DNA of 57,503 nt from Anaerolineales bacterium (GTDB lineage Bacteria > Chloroflexota > Anaerolineae > Anaerolineales > Anaerolineaceae). The notes under the pieces are model-generated. The model was not told where the DNA came from, searched no databases, and worked only from the letters and a program-made list of their open reading frames with translations. The first letter of the stretch is position 1; each line of letters starts with the position of its first letter. The translations under genes were made by a program, and so were the position numbers. The stretch covers positions 1 to 57,503 of the forward strand of contig JAGVAB010000028.1 of the NCBI GenBank assembly GCA_020060485.1, written 5' to 3'. Shown here piece by piece: positions 48,922-57,503 of the stretch.

Positions 48922-50156
48922 AGCCGTTATCTGCCACCAGGGCAGCCAAGGCCAAAGGCGCCGGGCTTTCACGCGTTGATCTTCTGATGATCCTCATCGT
49001 GATCTGCCTGCTTGCCATTGGCTTGCTGGCGGTCTACTCATCGAGCTGGGTGTACAGTGTCATAACTTCTGAAACTGATTCGCCCCATGCCATTGTTGGC
49101 CGCCAGATGTTATGGGTACTCGTGGGACTGGTGATAGCCGCAATCGTCACAGCCATTGATTACCATGAAATCGCCCGCTGGGCAGTCATCATGATGGGCG
49201 GTACTCTCATTATGCTGTTTCTGGTGGTTCTTTTTCGCGGCAACACCGGCGGCGGCTTGGGCCGCAATCTGATCGGAACATCAGTGCAGCCATCCGAACT
49301 GGCTAAACTGGTCATCATCATCTATCTTGCCGTCTGGCTTACCGCCAAACAGGATGTGATTGACCAGTTCACCATCGGTCTGGTACCTGTGGTCATGATC
49401 ATGGGCATCACTGCTGGTTTGATCATCATTCAACCGGATATCAGCGCAGCCCTAACCATCTTCATCCTCGGCGGGTTGTTATTCTTCTTCGCTGGCGGCA
49501 AGGTTCGCCAAATCCTGGCGCTCATTGTATTGGCCGGGCTGGTTGGCTGGCTGGTGATCATTGTGTCTGGCAAAATGGAACGCATCACCCATTTCATCGC
49601 CGGCTTGCAGGATCTGAACTCAGCCTCCTACCATGTCAAACGCTCCACCCAGGCCATCATTCGCGGCGGTCTGTTTGGTGTGGGTATTGGCAAATCTGTG
49701 ACCAAATTCACCGGCCTGCCGGTGCCCTGGACCGACAGCATCTTCTCTGTCATCGCTGAGGAAACAGGTTTGCTTGGCGCTTCAGTGGTGGTCAGCCTCT
49801 ATCTGATTTTGTTGTGGCGCGGCATGGAAATTGCCCGTCGCGCTCCCGACATGCTGGGCAAATTGCTGGCAAGTGGTATGACCATCTGGATCATTGTGGA
49901 AGCGCTGGTCAACATCAGCGTATTGGTCAACCTTCTGCCATTTGCCGGGAACGCCCTGCCCTTTATCAGTCTGGGCGGCTCCAGCATGGTCACCAGCATG
50001 ATTGCCATCGGCATCATCCTGAATGTTTCCCGCACTGCTGAAAAAGGAAAAGCAGTGCCCGTTGAAAGGACTTACAGTGCGACTTCTGATCTGCGCAGGC
50101 GGAACGGGCGGCGGAGTGTATCCCGCAATAGCCATTCTGCAGGCACTCAGGCATAA
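48900..50156 (+). CDS. ftsW: Peptidoglycan glycosyltransferase FtsW
   Basis: 418 residues, SEDS family, about ten helices. It polymerises lipid II at the septum with FtsI. 'MILIVICLLAIGLLAVYSSS' opens the membrane part; 'LIGTSVQPSELAKLVIIIYL' and 'GLPVPWTDSIFSVIAEETGL' (with the catalytic-loop region) and 'LPFISLGGSSMVTSMIAIGI' are SEDS signatures. GGGGAG precedes the ATG. The last 80 bases overlap the murG start in another frame. Confidence 0.94.
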   Translation: MGQTTFVKPLSATRAAKAKGAGLSRVDLLMILIVICLLAIGLLAVYSSSWVYSVITSETDSPHAIVGRQMLWVLVGLVIAAIVTAIDYHEIARWAVIMMGGTLIMLFLVVLFRGNTGGGLGRNLIGTSVQPSELAKLVIIIYLAVWLTAKQDVIDQFTIGLVPVVMIMGITAGLIIIQPDISAALTIFILGGLLFFFAGGKVRQILALIVLAGLVGWLVIIVSGKMERITHFIAGLQDLNSASYHVKRSTQAIIRGGLFGVGIGKSVTKFTGLPVPWTDSIFSVIAEETGLLGASVVVSLYLILLWRGMEIARRAPDMLGKLLASGMTIWIIVEALVNISVLVNLLPFAGNALPFISLGGSSMVTSMIAIGIILNVSRTAEKGKAVPVERTYSATSDLRRRNGRRSVSRNSHSAGTQA

Positions 50157-51177
50157 CCAGGGCATGACCACTCTGTGGGTCGGCGGCGAGGGCGGCATGG
50201 AAGCCGGTCTGGTTGCGCGTGCCGGCCTGGAGTTCTGCACCATCCCGGCCGCCGGAGTGCACGGGGTTGGCTTGCGCAGCTTACCCGGCAATCTATGGAA
50301 ACTGCTGCGCGGCACACTGGCCGCACGCCATGTCCTGCGCCAGTTCCAGCCGGATGTGTTGCTTTTCACCGGCGGGTATCTGGCCGTTCCCATGGCTTTG
50401 GCTGGCTGGCGCATCCCTTCTTTGCTCTATGTGCCGGATATCGAACCCGGACTGGCTTTGAAAGCACTGGCGCGCTTTGCCACCCGCATCGCACTGACCA
50501 CAGAAACTTCCCGCCAATACTTCCGTAAGCCAGACCGCCTGGTGGTTACCGGTTACCCCACCCGTACCGAACTTCAAGCCAGCGACCTTTCATCTGCCCG
50601 CAGCCGCCTGGGTCTGCATGCTGACCTGCCGGTGCTGCTTGTCTTTGGCGGCAGCCAGGGTGCCCGCTCCATTAACCGGGCAGTGCTGGCCATCCTGCCG
50701 CAGCTGTTAACCGAAATGCAGGTGCTGCATATCGGCGGCAAGCTGGATTGGGCAGAAATCGAAGCCTCTCGCAGCGCCCTGCCAGCCGATCTGGCCAAGA
50801 ATTACCATGCCTTTGACTATCTGCATGAAATGGGAGACGCCCTGGCCAGCGCTGACCTGGTCATCTCCCGCGCCGGGGCAGCCACGCTGGGTGAATACCC
50901 CCTGTTCGGTCTGCCCGCCATCCTCGTGCCCTATCCCCACGCCTGGCGTTACCAACGGGTGAATGCGGAATATCTGGTTCAACATCAAGCCGCCATCCTG
51001 CTTAAGGATGAAAACCTGCAAACAGATCTTTTGAATACCGTTCGGGAAGTTTTGGCTTCGCCCGAAAGATTAAAAAACATGCAGACCGCCATGAAAAATC
51101 TTTCGCAGCCAGACGCCGCCCAAAACCTTGCCGATTTGGTGCTTGACTTGGCCAGGCAAACAGGAGAGCTATCGTGA
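50077..51177 (+). CDS. murG: Undecaprenyl-PP-MurNAc-pentapeptide GlcNAc transferase MurG
   Basis: 366 residues from the GTG at 50077, with GAAAGGA six bases upstream; this start overlaps ftsW by 80 bases. MurG adds GlcNAc to lipid I. The glycine-rich loop is 'RLLICAGGTGGGVYPAIAIL', then 'GGEGGMEAGLVARAGLEFCT', 'LLVFGGSQGARSINRAVLAI' and 'ISRAGAATLGEYPLFGLPAI', with 'LVPYPHAWRYQRVNAEYL' near the end. An upstream extension exists in frame but falls within ftsW. Confidence 0.94.
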   Translation: MRLLICAGGTGGGVYPAIAILQALRHNQGMTTLWVGGEGGMEAGLVARAGLEFCTIPAAGVHGVGLRSLPGNLWKLLRGTLAARHVLRQFQPDVLLFTGGYLAVPMALAGWRIPSLLYVPDIEPGLALKALARFATRIALTTETSRQYFRKPDRLVVTGYPTRTELQASDLSSARSRLGLHADLPVLLVFGGSQGARSINRAVLAILPQLLTEMQVLHIGGKLDWAEIEASRSALPADLAKNYHAFDYLHEMGDALASADLVISRAGAATLGEYPLFGLPAILVPYPHAWRYQRVNAEYLVQHQAAILLKDENLQTDLLNTVREVLASPERLKNMQTAMKNLSQPDAAQNLADLVLDLARQTGELS

Positions 51178-51716
51178 TCGGATTAAATGTCTTTTTCTGG
51201 TTCATGGTCATGTTATTCGCCATCATCGGCTCCATGCGCGGCTGGGCAAAAGAACTGCTGGTCAGCTTCTCTGTGATCCTGGGTCTGTTCATTATCAACG
51301 TTCTGGAGCAATTTGCCCCCTTCATTAGAAATCTGCTGGCCGGCGAATCAGCTTCAGCACTGTTCTGGCTGCGGATTGTGATCCTGTCTGCACTGGTCTT
51401 CTTTGGTTATCAGGGACCCAATATCACCAAGCTGGCTGCCACCAACAAATTCAACCGCGAAAAATTCCAGGACGCCCTGCTGGGCATCTTCCTGGGTGCC
51501 ATCAACGGCTATCTGATCTACGGAGCCTTCCTGTTTTATCTCAATGCTGCCCAATATGAACCCTTGAAATTCGTCATCGCACCCGACCCCTTTACTCCCC
51601 AGGGTGCGGCAGTCATCAAATTGATCGAGTTGCTTCCCCCGCAATGGCTGATCACCCCGCGCATTTACTTTGCCGTGGCAATTGCCTTTGCCTTTGTTCT
51701 GGTGGTGTTCTTGTAA
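51174..51716 (+). CDS. CvpA family membrane protein
   Basis: 180 residues with four hydrophobic helices. The N-terminus 'MLFAIIGSMRGWAKELLVSF' carries the conserved R-G-x-x-x-E of CvpA (colicin V production) proteins. It starts with a GTG overlapping the murG stop by four bases and its TAA overlaps the murC ATG by one base, so it is tightly bound into the dcw operon. CvpA proteins are linked to envelope stress and division, but their activity is unclear. A dcw cluster with a cvpA gene between murG and murC is not the textbook order. Confidence 0.75.
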   Translation: MIGLNVFFWFMVMLFAIIGSMRGWAKELLVSFSVILGLFIINVLEQFAPFIRNLLAGESASALFWLRIVILSALVFFGYQGPNITKLAATNKFNREKFQDALLGIFLGAINGYLIYGAFLFYLNAAQYEPLKFVIAPDPFTPQGAAVIKLIELLPPQWLITPRIYFAVAIAFAFVLVVFL

Positions 51717-53110
51717 TGACAAAAGTGCATCTGATTGGCATCGGTGGCAGCGGACTTTCCGCCATAGCCCGCCTCCTGCTGGAGAGCGGAGAAACCGTCA
51801 CGGGTTCAGACCGGACGCTTTCTGCTGAAGCATTGGCACTGGCTCGGGACGGCGTGCACATCTTCAGCGAACATGACGCCCGGAACGTGATGGGCGCCGA
51901 TGTGGTGGTGCGCTCATCAGCCATCCCCGATTCCAACCCCGAAGTGCTGGCTGCCCGCAACGCTGGCATCCCGGTGTTGAAGCGCATGGATTTCCTCGGC
52001 AGCCTGATGGTCGAAGATACCACCATCGCCATTGCCGGCACCCACGGCAAGACCACCACCACCGCCATGACAGCCTGGACCCTGCACGCCCTTGGACTCG
52101 ATCCTTCCTACATCATTGGCGGGATCGCCAAGGACCTGGGCAGCAATGCCCATGCCGGCCAGGGGCACTACTTTGTCATTGAAGCGGATGAATATGACAA
52201 CATGTTCCTCGGACTGAATCCTCACATCGCCATCATCACCAACATGGAACACGATCATCCCGACTGCTTCCCCACTCCGGAAGATTACCGCCAGGCCTTT
52301 GCCAGTTTTGTGGAGAAACTCAAACCGGATGGGATCCTGTTAGCCTGCGCAGACAACCCGGAATCCGCTGCCCTGGCGCACAATGCCGCCGTTTCACACC
52401 GTGTGTACACCTTCGGCCAGGCTGTCTCTGCCAGCTACCAACCGCAGAACATTCAACGCAACCCCACCGGCGGCTATGATTTCGACCTGGTTTACCACAA
52501 CCCGCAAGGGGCGGCACCTACCCGCCTGGCAGAAATCTCCCTGCAAGTGCCCGGACTGCACAATGTCAACAATGCTGCGGCCTGCCTGGCAGCCGTCCAT
52601 CAGCTTGGCCTCTCCCTGCCCGAAGCCGCCCAGGCCTTGCACCAGTTCAGCGGCGCCGGCCGCCGCTTTGATCTGCGCGGCACTGCCGCGGGCATAACCA
52701 TCATTGATGACTATGCGCATCACCCCACTGAGATCCAGGCCACTCTCGAGGCAGCCCGCAGCCGTTTCCCCCGGCAGCGACTCTTCGTCGTCTGGCAGCC
52801 CCATACCTACACCCGCACCCAGGCCCTGCAACAGGAATTCATTCAGGCATTGCACACCGCCGATCAGGTGCTGGTCACCGAAATCTACGCTGCTCGAGAA
52901 AATAATACCGGCTTTTCAGCACGCCAGGTGGTAGCCAACATGCCAGTCGAGAAAACCGGTTTTGCCATTACCCTTGAAGATGCTGCCCAACAATTGCTGG
53001 AAAAGCTCCTGCCGGGAGATGTGCTATTGGTGCTCTCTGCCGGAGATGCCATCCAGATCAGCGAGAAGGTATTTGCTGCCCTGCAAAGCAAGGAGTCGAA
53101 ACATGCCTGA
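51716..53110 (+). CDS. murC: UDP-MurNAc L-alanine ligase MurC
   Basis: 464 residues from ATG 51716. It adds the first residue of the stem peptide. 'VHLIGIGGSGLSAIARLLLE' is the N-terminal nucleotide site; 'AIAGTHGKTTTTAMTAWTLH' the ATP loop; 'YFVIEADEYDNMFLGLNPHI', 'EHDHPDCFPTPEDYRQAFAS' and 'FDLRGTAAGITIIDDYAHHP' are MurC signatures. The frame is open upstream into cvpA, but the homology starts at 51716. The next small gene overlaps its last 8 bases. Confidence 0.95.
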   Translation: MTKVHLIGIGGSGLSAIARLLLESGETVTGSDRTLSAEALALARDGVHIFSEHDARNVMGADVVVRSSAIPDSNPEVLAARNAGIPVLKRMDFLGSLMVEDTTIAIAGTHGKTTTTAMTAWTLHALGLDPSYIIGGIAKDLGSNAHAGQGHYFVIEADEYDNMFLGLNPHIAIITNMEHDHPDCFPTPEDYRQAFASFVEKLKPDGILLACADNPESAALAHNAAVSHRVYTFGQAVSASYQPQNIQRNPTGGYDFDLVYHNPQGAAPTRLAEISLQVPGLHNVNNAAACLAAVHQLGLSLPEAAQALHQFSGAGRRFDLRGTAAGITIIDDYAHHPTEIQATLEAARSRFPRQRLFVVWQPHTYTRTQALQQEFIQALHTADQVLVTEIYAARENNTGFSARQVVANMPVEKTGFAITLEDAAQQLLEKLLPGDVLLVLSAGDAIQISEKVFAALQSKESKHA

Positions 53111-53294
53111 AAAGAAAAAGCGCACCTATCATCTGGACACCGACACCTTGCCAGACATGCAAATCAAGCTTGCTGCCCGGCTGGACCCGCAACAACACCG
53201 GGCTTTCATCCAGATGATGGAACGCACCGGCCTGAATGAACACCAGAGAAGAGATCTGCTGGATCGCCTGATCGAGCAGATAAAAAGGATCTGA
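53103..53294 (+). CDS. Small uncharacterised protein in the dcw cluster
   Basis: 63 residues: 'MPEKKKRTYHLDTDTLPDMQ' at the start, then a helical 'QQHRAFIQMMERTGLNEHQR' and a basic end 'IEQIKRI'. It overlaps murC by 8 bases and ends 6 bases before murB, so it is co-translated with them. It is rich in charged residues and probably all helical after residue 20. I do not recognise the family; a regulatory or scaffold role in the cell wall cluster is only a guess. Confidence 0.6.
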   Translation: MPEKKKRTYHLDTDTLPDMQIKLAARLDPQQHRAFIQMMERTGLNEHQRRDLLDRLIEQIKRI

Positions 53295-53300
53295 AACAAG

Positions 53301-54242
53301 ATGCAACCATCTGCTGCTGTACCCATGAAAGCCCTGCAGAACGTTTTCGGCGAAAGCCTGCAAGAAAACGTGATGTTGAGCAATTACACCACCGCACGCG
53401 TGGGAGGTGCAGCGGCAGCTTTGTTGATCGTCCACTCCGCCCAGGAACTGGAAAACGCCCTTCAGCATCTCTGGCAGTTGAAAGCGCCCTACCGGGTACT
53501 GGGCAGTGGTTCAAATGTGTTGATCAGCGACCGCGGCCTGCAGGAAGTGGTGGTGATCAACCGGGCCAACCTGATCAAGGCGGACACCCATACAGACCCG
53601 CCCACAGTGTGGGCCGAATCCGGCGCAAGCATGGCCAGCATTGGCAAGCGGCTGGCGCTGCGCGGCCTTTCCGGCTTTGAATGGGGCACCTACATTCCCG
53701 GCACACTTGGCGGGGCGATCTATGGAAATGCCGGCGCCCACGGCGGCGATATTCAAAACCAGTTGATCCTGGCAGATATCTTGCATCCTGAACTGGGAAA
53801 GGTGCAATGGAACAGTGATCAATTTGAATATGGCTACCGCTCCAGTATTCTTAAACGCACCGACAGCCCGGCCGTTATTCTTTCTGCCCGCCTGGCTTTG
53901 AACTACGGTACCCGCGAGGGGGTGGAAAAATGTTTGCAGACCATCTACGACCGTCGGGTAAAAATGCAGCCCCCTGGCTCCAGCCTGGGTTCGATCTTCA
54001 AAAACCCGGGGGAAGATAAAGCCGGACGTTTGATTGAATCGGCGGGGTTAAAAGGCACCCGCATTGGCGATGTGGAAATCAGTCAAAAACATGCCAATTT
54101 CTTTGTCAACTACGGGCAAGCCGCAGCCAAAGACATTTATCAGTTGATCCTGCTGGCACAGCGCACCGTGGAAGAAAAATTCGGCGTGAAGTTGGAAATG
54201 GAAATTGAATTATTAGGTGAGTGGACAGAACATGAACGATAG
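53301..54242 (+). CDS. murB: UDP-N-acetylenolpyruvoylglucosamine reductase MurB
   Basis: 313 residues. It reduces enolpyruvoyl-UDP-GlcNAc to UDP-MurNAc with NADPH and FAD. FAD-domain signatures: 'NYTTARVGGAAAALLIVHSA', 'RVLGSGSNVLISDRGLQEVV', 'GLSGFEWGTYIPGTLGGAIY' and 'NAGAHGGDIQ'. The C-terminal part has 'GSSLGSIFKNPGEDKAGRLI', with the catalytic Ser region, and 'QKHANFFVNYGQAAAKD'. The alternative start ATG 53325 would drop eight residues. It overlaps ddl by 11 bases. Confidence 0.94.
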   Translation: MQPSAAVPMKALQNVFGESLQENVMLSNYTTARVGGAAAALLIVHSAQELENALQHLWQLKAPYRVLGSGSNVLISDRGLQEVVVINRANLIKADTHTDPPTVWAESGASMASIGKRLALRGLSGFEWGTYIPGTLGGAIYGNAGAHGGDIQNQLILADILHPELGKVQWNSDQFEYGYRSSILKRTDSPAVILSARLALNYGTREGVEKCLQTIYDRRVKMQPPGSSLGSIFKNPGEDKAGRLIESAGLKGTRIGDVEISQKHANFFVNYGQAAAKDIYQLILLAQRTVEEKFGVKLEMEIELLGEWTEHER

Positions 54243-55350
54243 AATTCGGGTTGGCGTGATTTTTGGCGGGCGTTCCGGCGAACATGAAGTTTCGCTGCGT
54301 TCAGCGCGTTTCATTTTATCTGTACTTTCTCCTGAAAAATTCGAAGTCACCAGCATCGGCATCACCCAGGATGGCAAATGGTATTCCGGTGAAAATGTGC
54401 TGGATGCATTCGATAAAGGCGATACCAATGGCTTGCTGCCCGTGTGCCTCTTACCTGAGCCTGGCAACAACACCCTGTATGTACGCAGACCATCAGAAGA
54501 TCAAACCATCCTTGAACCACTCACCAGACTGGATGTGATCTTCCCTATCCTGCATGGCACATTTGGCGAAGATGGCACCCTGCAAGGTCTACTGGAGATG
54601 GCCGGTCTGGCTTATGTTGGCGCCGGTGTGCTGGGCTCTGCGGCAGGGATGGACAAGGCACTCTTCAAGGACGTCTTGACTGCCCATAACCTGCCCGTGG
54701 TTGACTCAATCACTGCCAACGTTCTGGATGCAAAAACCAGCCTGACGGCCATTCTGGACAAAGCTGAAAACATGGCGCCTTATCCGCTGTTCGTCAAACC
54801 GGCCAACATGGGCTCATCAGTAGGCATCACCAAGTGCCGCAGCCGCTCAGATTTGATGGAAGGTGTGATGGATGCCTTGCGCTTTGACCGGCGCGTCCTC
54901 ATTGAGCGCGGTATCAATGCCCGTGAAATCGAGATCAGCGTGCTCGGCAACGAAGACCCGCTGGTTTCCCTGCCGGGCGAAATCTGTCCAAAAGATGATT
55001 TTTACACCTATGCCGCCAAGTACCTTACGGATGATTCCGAATTGATCATCCCGGCCCAACTGGATGAAAAGACGGTTGAATCACTGCGAAAGATGGCAGC
55101 GCAGGTTTACAAAGCTGTTGACTGTGCCGGTATGGCACGGGTCGACTTCTTGCTGGACAAGGACAATGGTGCGATCTATATCAACGAGATCAACACCCTG
55201 CCGGGCTTTACCAGCATCAGTATGTACCCCAAACTTTGGGAAGTCAGCGAGATCAGCGGCCAGGAATTGGTGGAGCGTCTCATCTCTCTGGCATTGGAAC
55301 GCAAGCAAGTGCGCGACGGGTTGGAATATCAATACGGGAGCAAGGCATGA
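54232..55350 (+). CDS. ddl: D-alanine-D-alanine ligase
   Basis: 372 residues from ATG 54232; an earlier GTG at 54217 only adds five residues. It joins two D-alanines for MurF. ATP-grasp features: 'VGVIFGGRSGEHEVSLRSAR', 'PILHGTFGEDGTLQGLLEMA', 'YVGAGVLGSAAGMDKALFKD', 'PLFVKPANMGSSVGITKCRS', 'CAGMARVDFLLDKDNGAIYI' and 'NEINTLPGFTSISMYPKLWE'. Motif 'EGxxGxG' and the metal-binding Glu/Asn are intact. Its TGA overlaps the ftsQ ATG. Confidence 0.95.
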   Translation: MNDRIRVGVIFGGRSGEHEVSLRSARFILSVLSPEKFEVTSIGITQDGKWYSGENVLDAFDKGDTNGLLPVCLLPEPGNNTLYVRRPSEDQTILEPLTRLDVIFPILHGTFGEDGTLQGLLEMAGLAYVGAGVLGSAAGMDKALFKDVLTAHNLPVVDSITANVLDAKTSLTAILDKAENMAPYPLFVKPANMGSSVGITKCRSRSDLMEGVMDALRFDRRVLIERGINAREIEISVLGNEDPLVSLPGEICPKDDFYTYAAKYLTDDSELIIPAQLDEKTVESLRKMAAQVYKAVDCAGMARVDFLLDKDNGAIYINEINTLPGFTSISMYPKLWEVSEISGQELVERLISLALERKQVRDGLEYQYGSKA

Positions 55351-56381
55351 GCAGAGAAGACAGAACTGCAAACACCCGTGCCGAGCAAGTCCGGCAGCGC
55401 CGGCAGCAAGATAGCAGCAACCGGCAAGAAGCCCGGCAAGGGGGGCGCAGTAAAACACAGAATCAATCCAGATACTATGAGGTCAATATGCCGCCTGTGG
55501 TGGTGCGCGGCAATGTAGGCACACCTGTTCTGCAGCGCACAGCCACCCGCCAGCGCCAGCGGCGGCAGATTGCCATCCTTCTGCCGCACAGCGGCGCAGA
55601 AGTGGTCATGCCCGGCTTGCCCATGCTGCAATTCGGAGCCAGGTGGCTCTCGGGCGCTCTGGCAATTCTCTTCAGCTTCCTGCTGATGTATCTCATCAGT
55701 GCCGGTACATTCGAGGTCTCTCAACCAGAGATCAAGGGGTTGCAGCGCTTGACCACTGCTGAAATTGAAAGTGTGCTGCATCTCACAGGGGAGTCGATCT
55801 TCTCGATCAAACCGGCGGAAATTCAACAAAAGCTGGAAAGATCTTTTCCAGAGTTGAAGAGCATTCAGGTGGAAGTGGGACTGCCGGCTATGGTCGCCAT
55901 CCGTGTCCAGGAACGGCAGCCTGCCATCCTGTGGCACACAGCCGATCAAACCTACTGGAGCGATCAGGAAGGTGTCCTTTTCCCGCCCCACGGCGACGAA
56001 GAGGTGCTTCTGAACATTGAAGTTGACGGTGATCTGCCGGTTCAGGCCATCGAAGCCATCCTGGCTGAAGAAACAGATGAAATGATCATTCAGAATATTT
56101 CCACTCGGCCACAGAAGATCAATTCTACAGCTCTGTTTGCCGCCCAAAAACTGGCTTCTCATGTGGCCGAAGGCACTGTTCTGACCTACAATCATGAAAA
56201 TGGACTGGGCTGGGTCGACTCATATGGCTGCAAGGTCTATGTTGGCATGAATACTTCAGACCTGGATGAGAAATTGGCAATTTACCAGGCCATTTTGCAA
56301 AATGCACAGCAAAAAGGACTACAACCTGCTGTGATCAGCGTTGCACAAGTCAACGCTCCGTTTTATCGATTGGAGCCTTAA
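55347..56381 (+). CDS. ftsQ: FtsQ/DivIB cell division protein
   Basis: 344 residues from the ATG overlapping the ddl stop. A basic, Arg/Gln-rich cytoplasmic N-terminus of about 100 residues precedes one membrane helix ('ALAILFSFLLMYLISAGTF'), a POTRA domain ('PEIKGLQRLTTAEIESVLHL') and the FtsQ beta domain. 'ELKSIQVEVGLPAMVAIRVQ' and 'ERQPAILWHTADQTYWSDQE' are typical of DivIB/FtsQ. The long basic N-terminus is unusual and could bind a partner at the septum. ftsA follows three bases later. Confidence 0.88.
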   Translation: MSREDRTANTRAEQVRQRRQQDSSNRQEARQGGRSKTQNQSRYYEVNMPPVVVRGNVGTPVLQRTATRQRQRRQIAILLPHSGAEVVMPGLPMLQFGARWLSGALAILFSFLLMYLISAGTFEVSQPEIKGLQRLTTAEIESVLHLTGESIFSIKPAEIQQKLERSFPELKSIQVEVGLPAMVAIRVQERQPAILWHTADQTYWSDQEGVLFPPHGDEEVLLNIEVDGDLPVQAIEAILAEETDEMIIQNISTRPQKINSTALFAAQKLASHVAEGTVLTYNHENGLGWVDSYGCKVYVGMNTSDLDEKLAIYQAILQNAQQKGLQPAVISVAQVNAPFYRLEP

Positions 56382-56384
56382 GCC

Positions 56385-57503
56385 ATGGACGATCCAATTG
56401 TTGTAGGCATTGACATCGGTACGACCAAGATCTGCACCCTGGTCGCCAGGCTGGAAGGAGAAAGAACCTTCCGCATCCTGGGCGTGGGCAATGTACCCTC
56501 GCAAGGTATCCGCAAGGGCACCATCGTCGACATCTCGGCCGCTTCGCAGGCGGTGGCCCGCTCGGTGGAAAAAGCCCAGCGCACATCAGGCCTCGAGATT
56601 ACCTCCGCCCTGGTGAGCCTGGCAGGATCACATATCTCCTCGGTCAACAGCCGCGGCGTGGCTGGCATTTCCGGCCGGGTGATTGATCAATATGATATTG
56701 ACCGTGCGCTGGAAGCTGCCAGAGCAATTGCCATCCCCCACGCACGCGAGATCATCCACATCATCCAGCGCGGCTTCACCGTGGACGAACAGGATGGCAT
56801 CCGCCAGCCGATTGGCATGCATGGCTACCGCCTGGAAGTGGAAGCACACATCATCACCGCGGCCGCAGCCACAGTGGAAAACCTGCGGCAGTGTGTGGAG
56901 CAGGCCGGCGTTCAGGTCTCGCAATTTGTGTTGAACCCGCTGGCTTCAGGCGAGGTCGTTTTGACGGACACCGAGCAAGAAATGGGTGTCATCGTCTGCG
57001 ATATTGGCGGCGGCACAACAGATCTGGCCATCTACATCAACGGCGATGTGTGGCACACTATGGTGCTGGCAATTGGCGGCAACCATATCACCAATGATAT
57101 TGCCCACGGTCTGCGGCTGCCGGTCAGCCAGGCCGAGGAGATCAAAAAACAATACGGACATGCTCTGGAACGTGAAATTGAAGAAGCTGACCTGTTCACC
57201 GTGCACCCCTTTGGTGAAGAACAGGCAACCCAGGTCAGCAGGAAAGTATTGACCCATATCATTCAAGCCCGCGCGGAAGAGATCTTCCAGTTGATCATGC
57301 AGGAGATCAAAAGATCTGGCTATGACGGCCTTTTGCCGGCAGGCATGGTACTTACCGGGGGAAGCAGCAGCCTGCCCGGCATTCGCAGTCTGGCCAGCGA
57401 GCTAACCGGCCTGCCCGTCCGTGTGGCACAGCCGGAGAATCTGGTCGGGTTGGTGGATCAATTGCATTCACCTGCGTATTCCACCAGCATTGGCTTGCTC
57501 CAT
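56385..57503 (+). CDS. ftsA: Cell division protein FtsA, 3' end beyond the window
   Basis: The first 373 residues are visible, enough for most of the actin fold; the membrane-binding C-terminal helix lies outside. FtsA tethers FtsZ to the membrane and links it to the septal synthases encoded upstream. Signatures: 'VVGIDIGTTKICTLVARLEG', 'GIRKGTIVDISAASQAV', the SHS2 domain 'NSRGVAGISGRVIDQYDIDR', 'VIVCDIGGGTTDLAIYING' and 'AGMVLTGGSSSLPGIRSLAS'. The ATG at 56385 is three bases after ftsQ. ftsZ is expected just beyond the right edge. Confidence 0.93.
   Translation, partial: MDDPIVVGIDIGTTKICTLVARLEGERTFRILGVGNVPSQGIRKGTIVDISAASQAVARSVEKAQRTSGLEITSALVSLAGSHISSVNSRGVAGISGRVIDQYDIDRALEAARAIAIPHAREIIHIIQRGFTVDEQDGIRQPIGMHGYRLEVEAHIITAAAATVENLRQCVEQAGVQVSQFVLNPLASGEVVLTDTEQEMGVIVCDIGGGTTDLAIYINGDVWHTMVLAIGGNHITNDIAHGLRLPVSQAEEIKKQYGHALEREIEEADLFTVHPFGEEQATQVSRKVLTHIIQARAEEIFQLIMQEIKRSGYDGLLPAGMVLTGGSSSLPGIRSLASELTGLPVRVAQPENLVGLVDQLHSPAYSTSIGLLH

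Overview
The window is a bacterial chromosome segment with moderately high GC, densely coding, and contains no rRNA, tRNA, CRISPR array or intact insertion sequence that I could recognise. Protein style (Pro/Thr-rich linkers in secreted proteins, LysW-like zinc ribbons, split regulatory histidine kinases, sugar ABC importers without a local ATPase, divergent GlmS) and the shape of the division cluster suggest a Chloroflexota bacterium, probably class Anaerolineae. This is an inference; no rRNA is present to confirm it.

Region 1 (1-15075, all minus strand) is the highlight: a thirteen-gene operon that reads as a complete sulfosugar catabolic unit. It starts at a near-consensus promoter overlapped by a perfect 14-bp inverted repeat. 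The order is ROK repressor, L-fucose-isomerase-like sulfoquinovose isomerase, sugar ABC importer (binding protein and two permeases), GH31 glycosidase, a transaldolase closely resembling 6-deoxy-6-sulfofructose transaldolase, a GPH-family transporter, sulfolactate sulfo-lyase-like SuyA and SuyB, a PSE-family (SuyZ/YeiH) exporter, a LarA-type nickel hydroxyacid racemase, and the start of an M24 peptidase cut by the window edge. Read together: import of sulfoquinovose or its glycosides, hydrolysis, isomerisation, transaldolase cleavage to sulfolactaldehyde, oxidation by an enzyme not seen here, racemisation of sulfolactate, C-S bond cleavage to pyruvate and sulfite, and export of the inorganic sulfur product. 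The sulfolactaldehyde dehydrogenase is missing from the window.

Region 2 (15257-23949) holds housekeeping and accessory genes: a lipoprotein-Nudix fusion, a P-loop kinase-like protein, ProC, an rRNA-type methyltransferase, a CPBP membrane protease, a MalY/PatB-type C-S lyase, a YdcF protein, a trypsin-fold protease with a stand-alone copy of its N-terminal domain, and inorganic pyrophosphatase.

Region 3 (24043-27075) is a cluster of four small divergent LysW-like zinc-ribbon proteins around a response regulator with a degenerate receiver, followed by a UPF0316-type membrane protein.

Region 4 (27307-40675) contains PPK2, a ComM-type AAA ATPase, a sensor kinase followed by a receiver protein with a pseudo-kinase module, a secreted protein, a GlmS-like enzyme, a channel-like TrkA-N protein, an uncharacterised protein, an inosine/xanthosine triphosphatase and a cNMP-domain kinase.

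Region 5 (41277-57503) is the division and cell wall (dcw) cluster: mraZ, rsmH, ftsL, ftsI, murF, mraY, murD, ftsW, murG, cvpA-like, murC, a 63-residue orphan, murB, ddl, ftsQ and ftsA (cut by the window edge). It is driven by a promoter followed by four 10-bp-phased MraZ boxes. murE is absent from its usual place.
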